Positions 1 to 8,561 of a stretch of DNA of 64,000 nucleotides are shown here, one piece after another. The stretch lies in the NCBI GenBank assembly GCA_002159075.1, contig LZRT01000121.1, positions 1-64,000 on the forward strand, read 5' to 3'. A model generated the notes under the pieces. The model had not been told where the DNA came from. It searched no databases and saw nothing but the letters and a program-made list of their open reading frames with translations. Source of the DNA: Bacillus thermozeamaize (lineage in GTDB: Bacteria; Bacillota; Bacilli; ZCTH02-B2). Position 1 is the first letter of the stretch. The number at the start of each line of letters is the position of its first letter. The translations under genes were made by a program, and so were the position numbers.

Positions 1-2
1 TC

Positions 3-293
3 CGGATCTTCCGCTACCTGGGCCTGAAAACCATCAGCCAGCTGTTGAATGAGGGCAAGCTGGGTCCCGACGCTTCGTTGCAGAAACTGTACTGGAGCAC
101 GATGCACGTGCGGATGGGGAACCTGGGAATGGAAATCCTCGGTTCGGAGGCACCTTATTGGGGTGAGGACAGCGTCAGCCGCGGCATGATCCAGCAGATT
201 CACCTCGCCTCGCGTGGGGAAATCATTTACGCCGGTTCTAGCCAGATTCAGAAAAACATCATCGCCGAGATGGTTCTCGGCATGCCGAAGTAG
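3..293 (+). CDS. acyl-CoA dehydrogenase, C-terminal end (5' end outside window)
   Basis: The frame is open from the first bases of the window, so only the last 96 residues of the protein are present. They form the C-terminal helical domain of an FAD-dependent acyl-CoA dehydrogenase and end in the family signature around SSQIQKNIIAE followed by LGMPK. The usual Y-E-G-T-S motif, whose Glu is the catalytic base in medium-chain-type enzymes, reads Y-A-G-S-S here, so the base is missing from that position. Many FadE-like paralogs have Gly or Ala there, and the base may lie elsewhere or in a partner subunit. The end resembles that of the ACAD at 6109. A hairpin terminator follows within 15 bases. 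Confidence 0.88.
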   Translation, partial: RIFRYLGLKTISQLLNEGKLGPDASLQKLYWSTMHVRMGNLGMEILGSEAPYWGEDSVSRGMIQQIHLASRGEIIYAGSSQIQKNIIAEMVLGMPK

Positions 294-305
294 AAGAAAG
301 CTGAA

Positions 306-329
306 GGGGGTGTGGATGCACCTCCTTTT
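306..329 (+). terminator. rho-independent terminator after the truncated ACAD
   Basis: Arms GGGGGTG (306-312) and CACCTCC (319-325) pair with one G-T wobble around a six-base loop and are followed by TTTTG. It lies 12 bases after the ACAD stop codon. Confidence 0.6.
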
Positions 330-342
330 GTTGCGTTGTGGT

Positions 343-371
343 TTCGGGAAGTGGAGCTTCCGCTTCCCGAA
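343..371. repeat. inverted repeat between convergent genes
   Basis: TTCGGGAAG (343-351) and CTTCCCGAA (363-371) form a perfect nine-base stem, and GGA/TCC inside it can extend the pairing. It lies between the rightward ACAD end and the leftward MBL gene end, so it may be a second or leftward terminator, although neither side carries a long T run. Confidence 0.45.
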
Positions 372-403
372 TCGCGGCAACCTTCCGTGCGTGGAAAGGA
401 ATT

Positions 404-1390
404 CTAACCGAGCAACCGATAATACCTGATTCCTTGCCTGATTTCTTCCGCCACTTCTTGGCGTTCGATGAGGACATCCAGACGCCCTACCACTTCCGAA
501 ACCGCGAGCGGCAAGTGGTCCCGGTACATGGACGGGTACAGTTCCGTCATCAACTGGAAGGCCGTTTTTGGCTGGTTCCGGGACAAGAGGCGCTTCACTT
601 TCTCTACTTGTCTTTCGATGATTTGCAGACGATCCTCAACCAGCGCCGAAAGGTCGTCAATTGCCGGACCGTGTCCGGGGAGTACGATTTGAACCGGTAG
701 TTGGCCCACCTTTTTCAGGTGCTCCCGGTATTGGATCAGATGCGGCTGCCGGGGTGTTTGAGGGATGATCGGGGGCTCCAAAAAAGCGTTGGATGGCGTG
801 TGCTGAAAAATATGATCGCCGGAGATGAGCACCTGATCCGGTTTGCGGTACAAGGCAATATGGCTTTGGGCGTGTCCTTTGGTTTCAATCGCGATCCAGT
901 CTTCCAGTCCGGGGATGGGTTCCCCTTCTTTCAGCACGCCAGACAGGGGAACCGCTTCCTGAGCCTCCTTCCGTTCTTCCCATTTCCGCCAGAACGCTTT
1001 CAGCAGATCGTCTGGGATGCCCAGCTGGCGGTAAAAGGTGTCCAGAAATTCCCGATGCCAGGCAAGAAAGGACGGCTCCCTGCTGAGATACGGTGCCGCG
1101 TTGGGATGGCCGTAGACGGGCACCGGATGGGCTGCCAGAATGCGTTCTAAGAGACCGACGTGATCGGTATGGTGATGGGTGATCACGATTTGCTGGATGT
1201 CGTTGAGCGTGAGCCCTTTTTGCCGCAAGGCCAGATTGAATTGTTCCCAGGAACGGTGGCCGGTGTCCACCAAAGTCAGTTTTTCTCCAAATATCAGGAA
1301 TAGGTTGACCGGTCCAATGTCCCAGCCTGTCGGCAGGGAAAAAGAGTCAACCTGGTGAACTGCTTTATCGGCTAAAATATCGGCCTGCAT
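404..1390 (-). CDS. MBL-fold metallo-hydrolase
   Basis: A 328-residue metallo-beta-lactamase-fold hydrolase. The zinc motif HHHTDH is at residues 72-77, VDTGH at 41-45, and GDH and PGHG occur in the C-terminal half. A C-terminal extension of about 90 residues looks like the winged-helix tail common in lactamase-B-like proteins of the LACTB2/glyoxalase II type. An upstream TTG at 1432 would add 14 residues; the ATG at 1390 has a GGGGGATC stretch just upstream and fits the family start better. A paralog with the same layout is at 37434-38432. The substrate is unknown; neighbours suggest a thioester or lactone, which is inference. Confidence 0.85.
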   Translation of the reverse strand: MQADILADKAVHQVDSFSLPTGWDIGPVNLFLIFGEKLTLVDTGHRSWEQFNLALRQKGLTLNDIQQIVITHHHTDHVGLLERILAAHPVPVYGHPNAAPYLSREPSFLAWHREFLDTFYRQLGIPDDLLKAFWRKWEERKEAQEAVPLSGVLKEGEPIPGLEDWIAIETKGHAQSHIALYRKPDQVLISGDHIFQHTPSNAFLEPPIIPQTPRQPHLIQYREHLKKVGQLPVQIVLPGHGPAIDDLSALVEDRLQIIERQVEKVKRLLSRNQPKTAFQLMTELYPSMYRDHLPLAVSEVVGRLDVLIERQEVAEEIRQGIRYYRLLG

Positions 1391-1543
1391 CGGATGATCC
1401 CCCGCTTTTTGAGCTTGGTCTTGCGTCTTCAAATGGATTCGATTTTGTTGTATGATTCAGGTAATGCAAATTTATTTTAGCAAATTTCGTCCCTGTTGTT
1501 TAGGGAATCGAATTTTTTTCTGTCAGAATGGAGAACGGGCGAC

Positions 1544-2752
1544 ATGATGGACAAAAACTTCATACTGCTGGGATTTGTCATGTTTTTGACAATGACTGGT
1601 TACGGGATTGTTCTGCCTGCGCTTCCATACCTTGCCGACCAGCTTCACTTGACATCCTTTCAGATGGGGAGTTTGATCACAGGCTGGGCAGTGGCCCAGT
1701 TTATCAGCACGCCGTTTTGGGGAAGAATGGTGGATCGGCTGGGGCGAAAGCCGCTGTTGCTTTTTGGTCTCTTTGGTTTTGGCGTGGCTTTTTTTTCGTT
1801 GCTGTTTGCCAAGTCATACATTCAACTGTTGCTTGCTCGCATGATCGGTGCCTTTCTTTCTTCCGGAACGCAGCCCGCCGTCTTTGCGCTTGTGGCTGAC
1901 GCCACGGATTTGGAAAACCGGGGCAGCGCGATGGCCAGAATGGGGGCGTTGAACGGGCTGGGGTTCTTATGCGGGCCGGCGGTGGGCGGCCTGTTTTCGC
2001 CGCTTGGAGTGCAGGCGCCCTTTGTGGCGGCCGGACTGCTGGCCTGGCTGACGCTGCCTTTTGTATGGTTGATGTTGCGCGAGCCTCCCAGACAGGTTGC
2101 ATTGGCAGCAGGCGGAACATTCTCATTGTGGCGTTCGATGATGATGGTGTTTTATCCAGGGTACCGGCTGATGTTCGGCATCATACTTGGAATATCGGTG
2201 GCGGCGTCCAGTCTGTTCGGCATGTTGGGGTACCTGCTCATTGAACGCTTTCAGGCATCCTTGATGGAGACCGGTCTGTCGTTCAGCGTGTTGTCCGGGG
2301 TATCGGTGGCGGTGCAATTTTTCCTGATGGACGTGATGTACCGGCATGTTCGGGAGGAGAAAATCGCCCTGAGCGGGTTGTTTCTCAATGTCGCGGGTTA
2401 TCTGCTCATTGCTTGTTCCACAGGGGTGTGGATGGCTGTTCTCGGTTGCGGGTTTATCGGTGTAGGAGAAGCGATGATCCGGCCGACGATTATCTCCTTT
2501 CTATCCAAGCATACGGTGATGGGCCAAGGGACGACCATGGGGTTGCAGCAGGCGGCCGACAGCCTGGGAAGGATTGTGGGTCCGCTTTTCGGGGGATGGG
2601 TTTTCACCTTCTTGATCTCAGGCCCCTTCTGGATTTCTTCCCTGATCTGCCTGCTCCTGTTTTTCCTGCTGTTACAGGCGGGGCCGCTGAAGTCTATGGT
2701 GCCGGCGCGTCAGCCGAGGTTGCATGATGCAGGGACGGAAGTGAACCGCTGA
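1544..2752 (+). CDS. MFS transporter
   Basis: A 402-residue major facilitator with 12 predicted hydrophobic segments. The loop after segment 2 carries the MFS signature GRMVDRLGRKP, where the Asp and the RxGR pair are the conserved gating residues. It resembles the DHA1 drug-efflux group by general pattern (GYGIVLPALPYL in segment 1). The ATG pair at 1544/1547 follows a GGAG; the open frame extends upstream to 1496 without hydrophobic character, so the shorter start is preferred. It is transcribed divergently from the MBL gene and ends at a strong hairpin. Substrate cannot be read from sequence. Confidence 0.88.
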   Translation: MMDKNFILLGFVMFLTMTGYGIVLPALPYLADQLHLTSFQMGSLITGWAVAQFISTPFWGRMVDRLGRKPLLLFGLFGFGVAFFSLLFAKSYIQLLLARMIGAFLSSGTQPAVFALVADATDLENRGSAMARMGALNGLGFLCGPAVGGLFSPLGVQAPFVAAGLLAWLTLPFVWLMLREPPRQVALAAGGTFSLWRSMMMVFYPGYRLMFGIILGISVAASSLFGMLGYLLIERFQASLMETGLSFSVLSGVSVAVQFFLMDVMYRHVREEKIALSGLFLNVAGYLLIACSTGVWMAVLGCGFIGVGEAMIRPTIISFLSKHTVMGQGTTMGLQQAADSLGRIVGPLFGGWVFTFLISGPFWISSLICLLLFFLLLQAGPLKSMVPARQPRLHDAGTEVNR

Positions 2753-2830
2753 CCCCCGTTTCATTTGTTCCCGTCTCATGCACATGCTGGCACGATGGGC
2801 ATCACGGCAACTCTTGCGGACAAATACGTA

Positions 2831-2866
2831 GAGCCACTTTCTGTCGGGAAAGTGGCTCTTATTTTT
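2831..2866 (+). terminator. terminator between convergent MFS and SCP2-like genes
   Basis: GAGCCACTTT (2831-2840) pairs perfectly with AAAGTGGCTC (2849-2858) and is followed by TTATTTTT. On the opposite strand the tail is weaker, but the stem could also serve the leftward operon. Confidence 0.85.
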
Positions 2867-2895
2867 AAGATCGCTCGTTCTAACGTTGCGTTTCT

Positions 2896-3330
2896 TTAAA
2901 ATTTCACAGGGGCGCGCAGGCCCGCGCGCAGCGTTTCGACGAAGAAATAAATGCCGCGGAAGAAGGCGTGCAGGTTTCCCTGGAAGAGCCGGAGCCGGCG
3001 ATACATGATGTTTTGTGTCAGATCGCGCGGCCCTGTCAGGACCTCTTGCCAATCTTCCCGTGTCCCGCCGAGGACAAAGTCGGCAGTGTGCCGTTCATCC
3101 GCTGTACCGAGGTGCCAATCCGCCAATTCACCGTTTTTAAATTCCAGGTAGGCGTATTGTTCCGGTTCTTCCTTGATCACCAGTGCAAGCCGGAGATTCA
3201 GGTCCGGTTTGCGCCTTTCAATCCACTGCCAGTAATTGTCGTCCACTTTTTGGAGCCGCTCAGGGGAAGGTCCCTTTTGAATCTCTTCGGCAAACCGGTC
3301 AAGCCATTCCTGGCTGAAAAGTGCAGGCAT
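2896..3330 (-). CDS. SCP2-like lipid-binding domain protein
   Basis: A 144-residue soluble protein with the pattern of an SCP2 sterol-carrier domain: alternating strands around YLEFKNGEL, then a D-F-V-L-G-G strand and W-Q-E-V-L-T-G helix, then a hydrophobic C-terminal helix. SCP2 domains bind fatty acyl or other lipid chains in a hydrophobic tunnel. AGGGAGG precedes the ATG. It follows the R2lox-like gene by 61 bases on the same strand, so the two are likely co-transcribed, and a lipid carrier next to an oxidase that holds a fatty acid is suggestive. The family call is from pattern only. Confidence 0.7.
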   Translation of the reverse strand: MPALFSQEWLDRFAEEIQKGPSPERLQKVDDNYWQWIERRKPDLNLRLALVIKEEPEQYAYLEFKNGELADWHLGTADERHTADFVLGGTREDWQEVLTGPRDLTQNIMYRRLRLFQGNLHAFFRGIYFFVETLRAGLRAPVKF

Positions 3331-3391
3331 CGTTTCGCCTCCCTAGACAAAATGATTCAAGGATGGATCGGTGCGTCACGTCAGGCTTGGC

Positions 3392-4357
3392 TTAACCCCC
3401 TGCGGCTGCCTCCGGCTGAATCGCGTCGATCATTGCCTGCAGCTCGCGCGGGATGGGGATTTCCAGCATGTTCAGTTTCTTTTTCAGATTCTCAATCATT
3501 GTCGCCCGGACAAAGAGACGCTCTACCCCAAGTGGCGTATAGTCGATCAAGGTCGTGTAAGTAGAGCTCATGTTCAACATGGTATATACCGTATCGTATA
3601 CGACAGGAACGAGCGAAGGATCCTCGCTGATCAACTCCTTGAGCAGTTTCATCCCGAAGTACACGTGCCGTGATTCATCCCTGGTTGTCGCCAGGAAACC
3701 TTTGTGAAAGGCCGGCAGGACCTGAAATTTTTTGCAAAAGCTGAGCGTGACTTTCATGACGCTGAGGGCAAGAACCCCTTCAATCCACAACTGGTAATTG
3801 GTCAACGCGGAGACCAAAAGCCGGCGGTCGTTCGGATTCAGGCGGATTTGGTCGGTCAGATAGGCCAGAAAACCAAACGACCCGATAAAGGTTTCGCTCA
3901 TGTATTGATACGACTGATCCAGCGTGTCCTGGATGCCATCCGATGCAAATCCGACCACTTCCCGGTAAAACCGGTCAAAAAAGACGGTGTGCCTCGATTC
4001 GTCTTCCAGGTGGCTGGTCAGGAAAATCTTGTGCTCATCTTTTGGGACCGCGCTGATGATCGGGATGATATCGACGGCTACCTGCCGCTCTCCGTGATGA
4101 AAACCTGTTGCGATGGCGAGGAAGGCCTCTTTCTGCCTGTTGGACAACTTTTCCTGCCAGTCCACTCGATCCTGCGTAAAGTCCAGCTCATGGACCTGCC
4201 ACCGCTGCTGTTCAAATTTTTTGTACAGTTCCATGGCGTAATTGGTGTCAATGTCCCGCAAGCCTTCATGCACATAATCGATGACCTGGTCGACGTGGAA
4301 ATCCGTGTGCAGCGTGTCAATATCCACCTGGTCAATCTTCCGCAATGGGGACTGCAC
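3392..4357 (-). CDS. R2-like ligand-binding oxidase (R2lox family)
   Basis: A 321-residue ferritin-like di-metal protein related to ribonucleotide reductase R2. With the GTG start at 4357 (AAAGGAGGT seven bases upstream) the putative metal ligands are E90, E120/H123 (DESRH), E193 and E228/H231 (second DESRH). The R2lox hallmarks are present: V93 three residues after the first Glu (GERQV) and Y188 five residues before the third Glu (NYQLWIEG), the pair that forms the Val-Tyr ether crosslink in characterised R2lox proteins. Those have a Mn/Fe cofactor and a bound long-chain fatty acid; their reaction is unknown. The loop between the first two ligand helices is about three residues shorter than in the mycobacterial protein as I recall it. 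An in-frame ATG at 4387 lacks a ribosome site. Confidence 0.88.
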   Translation of the reverse strand: MQSPLRKIDQVDIDTLHTDFHVDQVIDYVHEGLRDIDTNYAMELYKKFEQQRWQVHELDFTQDRVDWQEKLSNRQKEAFLAIATGFHHGERQVAVDIIPIISAVPKDEHKIFLTSHLEDESRHTVFFDRFYREVVGFASDGIQDTLDQSYQYMSETFIGSFGFLAYLTDQIRLNPNDRRLLVSALTNYQLWIEGVLALSVMKVTLSFCKKFQVLPAFHKGFLATTRDESRHVYFGMKLLKELISEDPSLVPVVYDTVYTMLNMSSTYTTLIDYTPLGVERLFVRATMIENLKKKLNMLEIPIPRELQAMIDAIQPEAAAGG

Positions 4358-4440
4358 GTTTAAACCTCCTTTAAAGAAATCTTTCATTTAATATATTCAC
4401 CATATTTCGTTTATTATGAACGAATGGGATGAAACCGCTT

Positions 4441-5817
4441 TCAGGTGGACGGTTTCACAGACGGAGGTGTGGCTGCGCCTTTTTCTGCCGAAAACCACGG
4501 GCCATAGGCCAGGAAGGGGAAAATCAGGTACAGGATCATGCCGACTTCAGCAAGCCAAAACCAGGCCTGCCACCCTCCAGCCATTTTTGCCACCATGGGT
4601 GAAAAGAAGGCAACGAGCAAAATCATTGCCCGCATCGCAAAGCCGAAGACGCCCCAGCCGGTGGCCTGGATGCACGGGTCGATCTGTTCCAGATTTTCAG
4701 AATACATGGCCATCCAGGAAGAATATGCGCAAGCGCCTGTCACGCCGGCTAGGAAGGAACACAAGGCGACCAGATTCTGGCTGGTTTCCGGCGTCATCCC
4801 GTAGAGAATCCAGATCGGGTTGAAGATGGCAGCCACGAGCGCGCCCGTGGTGGTGACAATTTTTCGCAATCGCAACCGGTCAGACAGCCAGCCGGAACCA
4901 ATCAGCCCGATGAATGTTCCTACCCAGAAAAACATCGTCAGTCGTGCGGCGATCGCCTCATCCACCTTGTACGTCTCCGTAAAGAACAGGGGACCGTAAA
5001 CCAGCATGGTGAAGTAGATCAGCAGAAACAGGGCCATCCCCAGGGGCTGAAGCCAGACAAGGGGAATTTTCAACGCCCTTCGCAGGGTGATTTTTTCTTC
5101 CGGAAGCCCGGCCGGGTCGGTTGATTGTTCCGGTTGAACCTGCGCGTGCGCCTCTGATTCATGGGTGACCACCCGCCCCCGGAGTTCGGGAGACAAATCC
5201 CGCAGAAAGAGAAAAACCACGACCCACAGCAGGAGACAGATGCTGCCCATGATATACAGCTGGGACTGCCAGGTTCCGAACATCGGAAGAGTGACGGCGG
5301 CCACGCCGTTGGCGATGAAAGGGCCGCCGACAGGTCCCATCGACCAGAAGGCGAAGGCGATGCCACGGCTCATCTGCGGGGAAAAATCCCGAACCAGCCC
5401 GGCCACCGGCCCCAGCGCCACGGCATCCGTGATACCCAAAATGATCTTGACGATCAGGAATTCGGCAACGGTGTCGATTCCCGTCATGACGAAGATAAAG
5501 ATGGCCGTGACAAGGATTCCCGCGACCACAAAGAGCGACCGTCCAAAACGGTCGGCATAAGGACCGATAAAGAGGACGACGATTGCCGTAAACAAAAGTG
5601 TAATCGCATTCAATTGCCCGTAAATCAGGGATGTGATGCCGAGCTCCTTGATCAGCAAGGGGACAATGGGCGCCAGATTTCCCTCGTAACTGGCTACGAT
5701 GTTGGCCAGGACGACGACAAAAAGCAGGAACAGACGGTATTTTCCAGTAGGGTATACTGCCAGCTCGCGACGTTTCACCTCCCTTCGCAACAGACGAACG
5801 ATTCCATTGGTCGCCAT
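4441..5817 (-). CDS. MFS transporter, first gene of the R2lox operon
   Basis: A 458-residue major facilitator. After a basic N-terminal tail of about 25 residues come 12 hydrophobic segments; the segment 2-3 loop has GPYADRFGRS. The central loop (around residues 205-235) is hydrophilic and Glu/Gln-rich, as usual in this fold. AAGGAGG precedes the ATG. It heads a leftward group with the R2lox-like gene 83 bases downstream and the SCP2-like gene after it. A consensus sigma-A promoter with a dyad in its spacer lies about 100 bases upstream. Transport of an acid or lipid-like substrate is a guess from neighbours. Confidence 0.88.
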   Translation of the reverse strand: MATNGIVRLLRREVKRRELAVYPTGKYRLFLLFVVVLANIVASYEGNLAPIVPLLIKELGITSLIYGQLNAITLLFTAIVVLFIGPYADRFGRSLFVVAGILVTAIFIFVMTGIDTVAEFLIVKIILGITDAVALGPVAGLVRDFSPQMSRGIAFAFWSMGPVGGPFIANGVAAVTLPMFGTWQSQLYIMGSICLLLWVVVFLFLRDLSPELRGRVVTHESEAHAQVQPEQSTDPAGLPEEKITLRRALKIPLVWLQPLGMALFLLIYFTMLVYGPLFFTETYKVDEAIAARLTMFFWVGTFIGLIGSGWLSDRLRLRKIVTTTGALVAAIFNPIWILYGMTPETSQNLVALCSFLAGVTGACAYSSWMAMYSENLEQIDPCIQATGWGVFGFAMRAMILLVAFFSPMVAKMAGGWQAWFWLAEVGMILYLIFPFLAYGPWFSAEKGAATPPSVKPST

Positions 5818-5912
5818 GGGATGATCGCCTCCTTATCCAGAAAAAAGAATCAAGATAAAAACAAAAAGAAAACAAAACAAAATATAAAATATAGAGAATA
5901 TTATCTTGATCC

Positions 5913-5941
5913 ATCATATGACGGACGGACCGTCGTGTCAA
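5913..5941 (-). promoter_or_regulatory. sigma-A promoter with operator-like dyad in the spacer
   Basis: Read on the minus strand: TTGACA (5936-5941), 17-base spacer, TATGAT (5913-5918). The spacer contains the dyad GACGG-N5-CCGTC (plus-strand 5920-5934), placed where a repressor would block RNA polymerase. It drives the leftward MFS-R2lox-SCP2 group. The divergent ACAD at 6109 has its own weak extended -10 near 6010 (TGATATACT). Confidence 0.75.
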
Positions 5942-6108
5942 TGTTTTAATTCAAAACTTTGGTTTATAATTGTTGTGCCAATTATTCCTCAAAAAGGATT
6001 TATTGTGATATACTCGTCTTGTATTTATATTTCCAACAATGAATCTCTTTTTCAAAAGAGTGGCCTGACCTGATTCCAAAGTCACGACTCTTAAGGAGGG
6101 ATTGCAGG

Positions 6109-7302
6109 ATGGACTTTTCATTTTCTCCCGAGGAAGAGAAGTTTCGCATGGAATTGCGGCAATGGCTGGAGGAGAACCTGCCGGAGGGATGGCTGGAGGG
6201 AAAGGTTACCCTGCCGGAAGACCGATTTGAACGAACCGAGTTTCTCCGCCAGTGGCAGCGGAAGCTCTACGAGGGCGGTTGGGCTGGCATTTCCTGGCCG
6301 AAGGAATACGGCGGTCGGGGTGCCACGCTGATCGAAGAAGTGATTTATGAACAGGAGATGGCGCGCGTGAAAGCGCCTCCGGTGCTCAACTCGATTGGGA
6401 TCTGGATGGTAGGACCGACGCTGTTGCAGATCGGCACGGAGGAGCAGCGGAAAAAATATGTGCCCAAGATCCTGAGCGGCGAGGAGATTTGGTGCCAGGG
6501 GTATTCTGAACCCAATGCGGGCTCCGACCTGGCGGCCATTCAGACGCGGGCGGAGCGCAAAAACGGACGCTGGGTGATTAATGGCCAGAAAATCTGGACC
6601 AGTTATGCCCACGTGGCGGATCGCTGTTTTTTGCTGGCACGAACCTCCAATACGGGCAAGAAGCATGAGGGGATCACGGCATTTCTCGTCGACATGCACC
6701 AGCCGGGTGTGGAGACGCGTCCAATCCATCAGATGAACGACCAATATGATTTTAACGAAGTGTTTTTTAACGACGCGGTTGCCGAGGATGCGGACATTGT
6801 CGGCGAGGTGGATGACGGCTGGAAAGTTGGGTTGATCCTGCTCGGTCACGAACGGGTGGGCATTGCCCGTTGGGTATTCCGTTTGCAGGGGCAGTTTGAA
6901 GAACTGGTGGAGATGACCAAGCGCCTGGAGCAGGGCGGGCAGCCACTGATCAAGGATCCGTTTGTCCGTCAGCGGCTGATCGATTATTACGCCCGCACCA
7001 AAGCGGCGCTGTATACCTATTACCGGCACCTGACCAAGCAGTTGAAAACCGGTCATCCCGGTCCGGAAGGTTCGATGGACAAATTGCTGAGCGGCGCCCT
7101 GATCCAGGAATTGCTGGGTTATGCGGTCTCCCTGCAGGGGGCCTACAGCTCGCTGTGGCGGGAAGACGCCCTGGTCAATCCGATTTGGCAGAACAGTTAC
7201 CTTCGCGCCTTTGGGCATACCATTGAAGGAGGCACTTCCGAGATCCAGAAGAACATCGTGGCGGAACGGATTCTCGGATTGCCGAAGGATGTGAAGTTTT
7301 GA
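6109..7302 (+). CDS. acyl-CoA dehydrogenase, large-type subunit
   Basis: A 397-residue FAD-dependent acyl-CoA dehydrogenase. The N-terminal helical domain starts with DFSFSPEEEKFR, the middle domain has the flavin-binding YSEPNAGSDLA motif (near residue 128) and the C-terminal domain ends IEGGTSEIQKN..AERILGLP, where Glu sits at the catalytic-base position. AAGGAGG lies nine bases before the ATG. The next gene, 73 bases on, is a second ACAD of a different subtype, and an acyl-CoA synthetase follows. Adjacent unlike ACAD genes often encode alpha2-beta2 heterotetramers, for example the FadE28/FadE29 type in steroid side-chain breakdown, so this may be one subunit. Natural substrate unknown. Confidence 0.93.
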   Translation: MDFSFSPEEEKFRMELRQWLEENLPEGWLEGKVTLPEDRFERTEFLRQWQRKLYEGGWAGISWPKEYGGRGATLIEEVIYEQEMARVKAPPVLNSIGIWMVGPTLLQIGTEEQRKKYVPKILSGEEIWCQGYSEPNAGSDLAAIQTRAERKNGRWVINGQKIWTSYAHVADRCFLLARTSNTGKKHEGITAFLVDMHQPGVETRPIHQMNDQYDFNEVFFNDAVAEDADIVGEVDDGWKVGLILLGHERVGIARWVFRLQGQFEELVEMTKRLEQGGQPLIKDPFVRQRLIDYYARTKAALYTYYRHLTKQLKTGHPGPEGSMDKLLSGALIQELLGYAVSLQGAYSSLWREDALVNPIWQNSYLRAFGHTIEGGTSEIQKNIVAERILGLPKDVKF

Positions 7303-7375
7303 TCCCTGGACGACCTGTGGTGTCCGGTTCGGTCGTGACAAGGTCCGGCGATTATTGTGTGGAGGTGGATGCAAG

Positions 7376-8515
7376 ATGGATTTTGCATTGAATTCGGAAC
7401 AGGAAATGTTTCAGCAGACGATGCGCCAGTATCTGGAATCCAAAGGCGGGACCGGCCTGGCACGCCAGTACATGGAAGGACAGCGGGAAGTGCTGCGCCA
7501 ATTGTGGACAGGAATGGCGGAGCTCGGGTTTATGGGCGTGAATGTTCCCGAGCAGTATGGCGGACTCGGACAGGGTCCCTTGTCGCTGGTGCCCATTCTC
7601 GAGGAGCTGGGCCGTGTCGTGGCTCCGGGGCTGTATCCGGAAACGATGGCCCTGGCCGTGCCCTTGCTGGAGATGTACGGGTCTGAGGAGCAGAAACAGC
7701 GGTATCTTTCCGACATTGCGGAAGGTAAGCGGATGGTTACGCTGGCGTGTCACGAGCCGCCTGCCGGCCGGTTTGCCGCCGGCGACATCCAGATGACGGC
7801 AAAAAAAGAGGGGGAAGATTATATCCTCAACGGCGCAAAGACGCTGGTCCCGCATGGCGATCAGGCAGATACCCTGATTGTGCTGGCGAGGACGGCGCAG
7901 GGAAGCGCGGAATCCGGCCTGACACTTTTCCTGGTGGACAGGGAGACGGCCGGTTTGTCAGCGCGGGTCCTGAAAAGCTTTGATCAGACGAGGGATTGGG
8001 CGGAAGTGCAATTTCATGAGGTGAGATTCCCGCAGTCGCAACGGCTGGGCCCTGAGCAGGCGGGGTGGGTACTCCTGCAGGAAGGATTGAAGCACCTCCA
8101 TGTGGCGCTCTGTGCGACGATGGTGGGAGGGATGGCGCAGGCGGTGGAGATGTCCACCGAATATGCCAAGACGCGGAAGCAATTTGGGCAGCCCATCGGC
8201 CGCTTCCAAGCCATCAAGCACCGGATCGTGGAGATGAAGCTGGACCTTGAGAGCGCCCGTTCGTTGACCTATTACGCGGCATGGGCCCTGGAAAATGGCG
8301 CGCCGGATCAAGAGGCGGCCATCTACAGCGCCCGGGCGATGATCAACGAATCCTACATCCGGGTGGCCGGTCACAACATCCAGAACCACGGCGGCATGGG
8401 CTTTACATGGGAGTACGACTGCCACCTCTACATCAAGCGGGCGCGTGCGCTTGAGAACTATCTGGGCTCGCCGAGCCTTTACCGGGAAAAAGCGGCCGTG
8501 GCGCTCGGTTGGTAA
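7376..8515 (+). CDS. acyl-CoA dehydrogenase, second subunit type
   Basis: A 379-residue ACAD of the group with a short degenerate middle domain: the usual E-P-x-A-G-S-D motif is replaced by HEPPAGRFAAGD. The C-terminal domain has RKQFGQPIGRFQ and HGGMGFTWEYD..LYIKRA, in which the Glu of TWE is the likely base in related two-subunit enzymes. The ATG at 7376 is eight bases after GGAGG; the frame opens earlier at 7355 but without support. It is flanked by the ACAD at 6109 and the acyl-CoA synthetase at 8562 in one apparent operon. A 33-base piece of this gene (8325-8357) recurs, slightly changed, at 10171-10203. Confidence 0.92.
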   Translation: MDFALNSEQEMFQQTMRQYLESKGGTGLARQYMEGQREVLRQLWTGMAELGFMGVNVPEQYGGLGQGPLSLVPILEELGRVVAPGLYPETMALAVPLLEMYGSEEQKQRYLSDIAEGKRMVTLACHEPPAGRFAAGDIQMTAKKEGEDYILNGAKTLVPHGDQADTLIVLARTAQGSAESGLTLFLVDRETAGLSARVLKSFDQTRDWAEVQFHEVRFPQSQRLGPEQAGWVLLQEGLKHLHVALCATMVGGMAQAVEMSTEYAKTRKQFGQPIGRFQAIKHRIVEMKLDLESARSLTYYAAWALENGAPDQEAAIYSARAMINESYIRVAGHNIQNHGGMGFTWEYDCHLYIKRARALENYLGSPSLYREKAAVALGW

Positions 8516-8561
8516 CAGGAAACAGGTTTGGAAAACCGGTGAGAACGAAAGGAGGGGGAAC

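Noticed and set aside
5161-5949. Long rightward frame of 262 residues opposite the MFS gene
   Set aside because: It is antisense to an MFS gene with clear membrane segments and its own promoter and ribosome site. The frame's product is highly charged and low in complexity, as expected of a shadow.
6118-7374. Leftward frame of 418 residues opposite the ACAD at 6109
   Set aside because: Shadow of a well-supported ACAD gene; no ribosome site and no recognisable domain.
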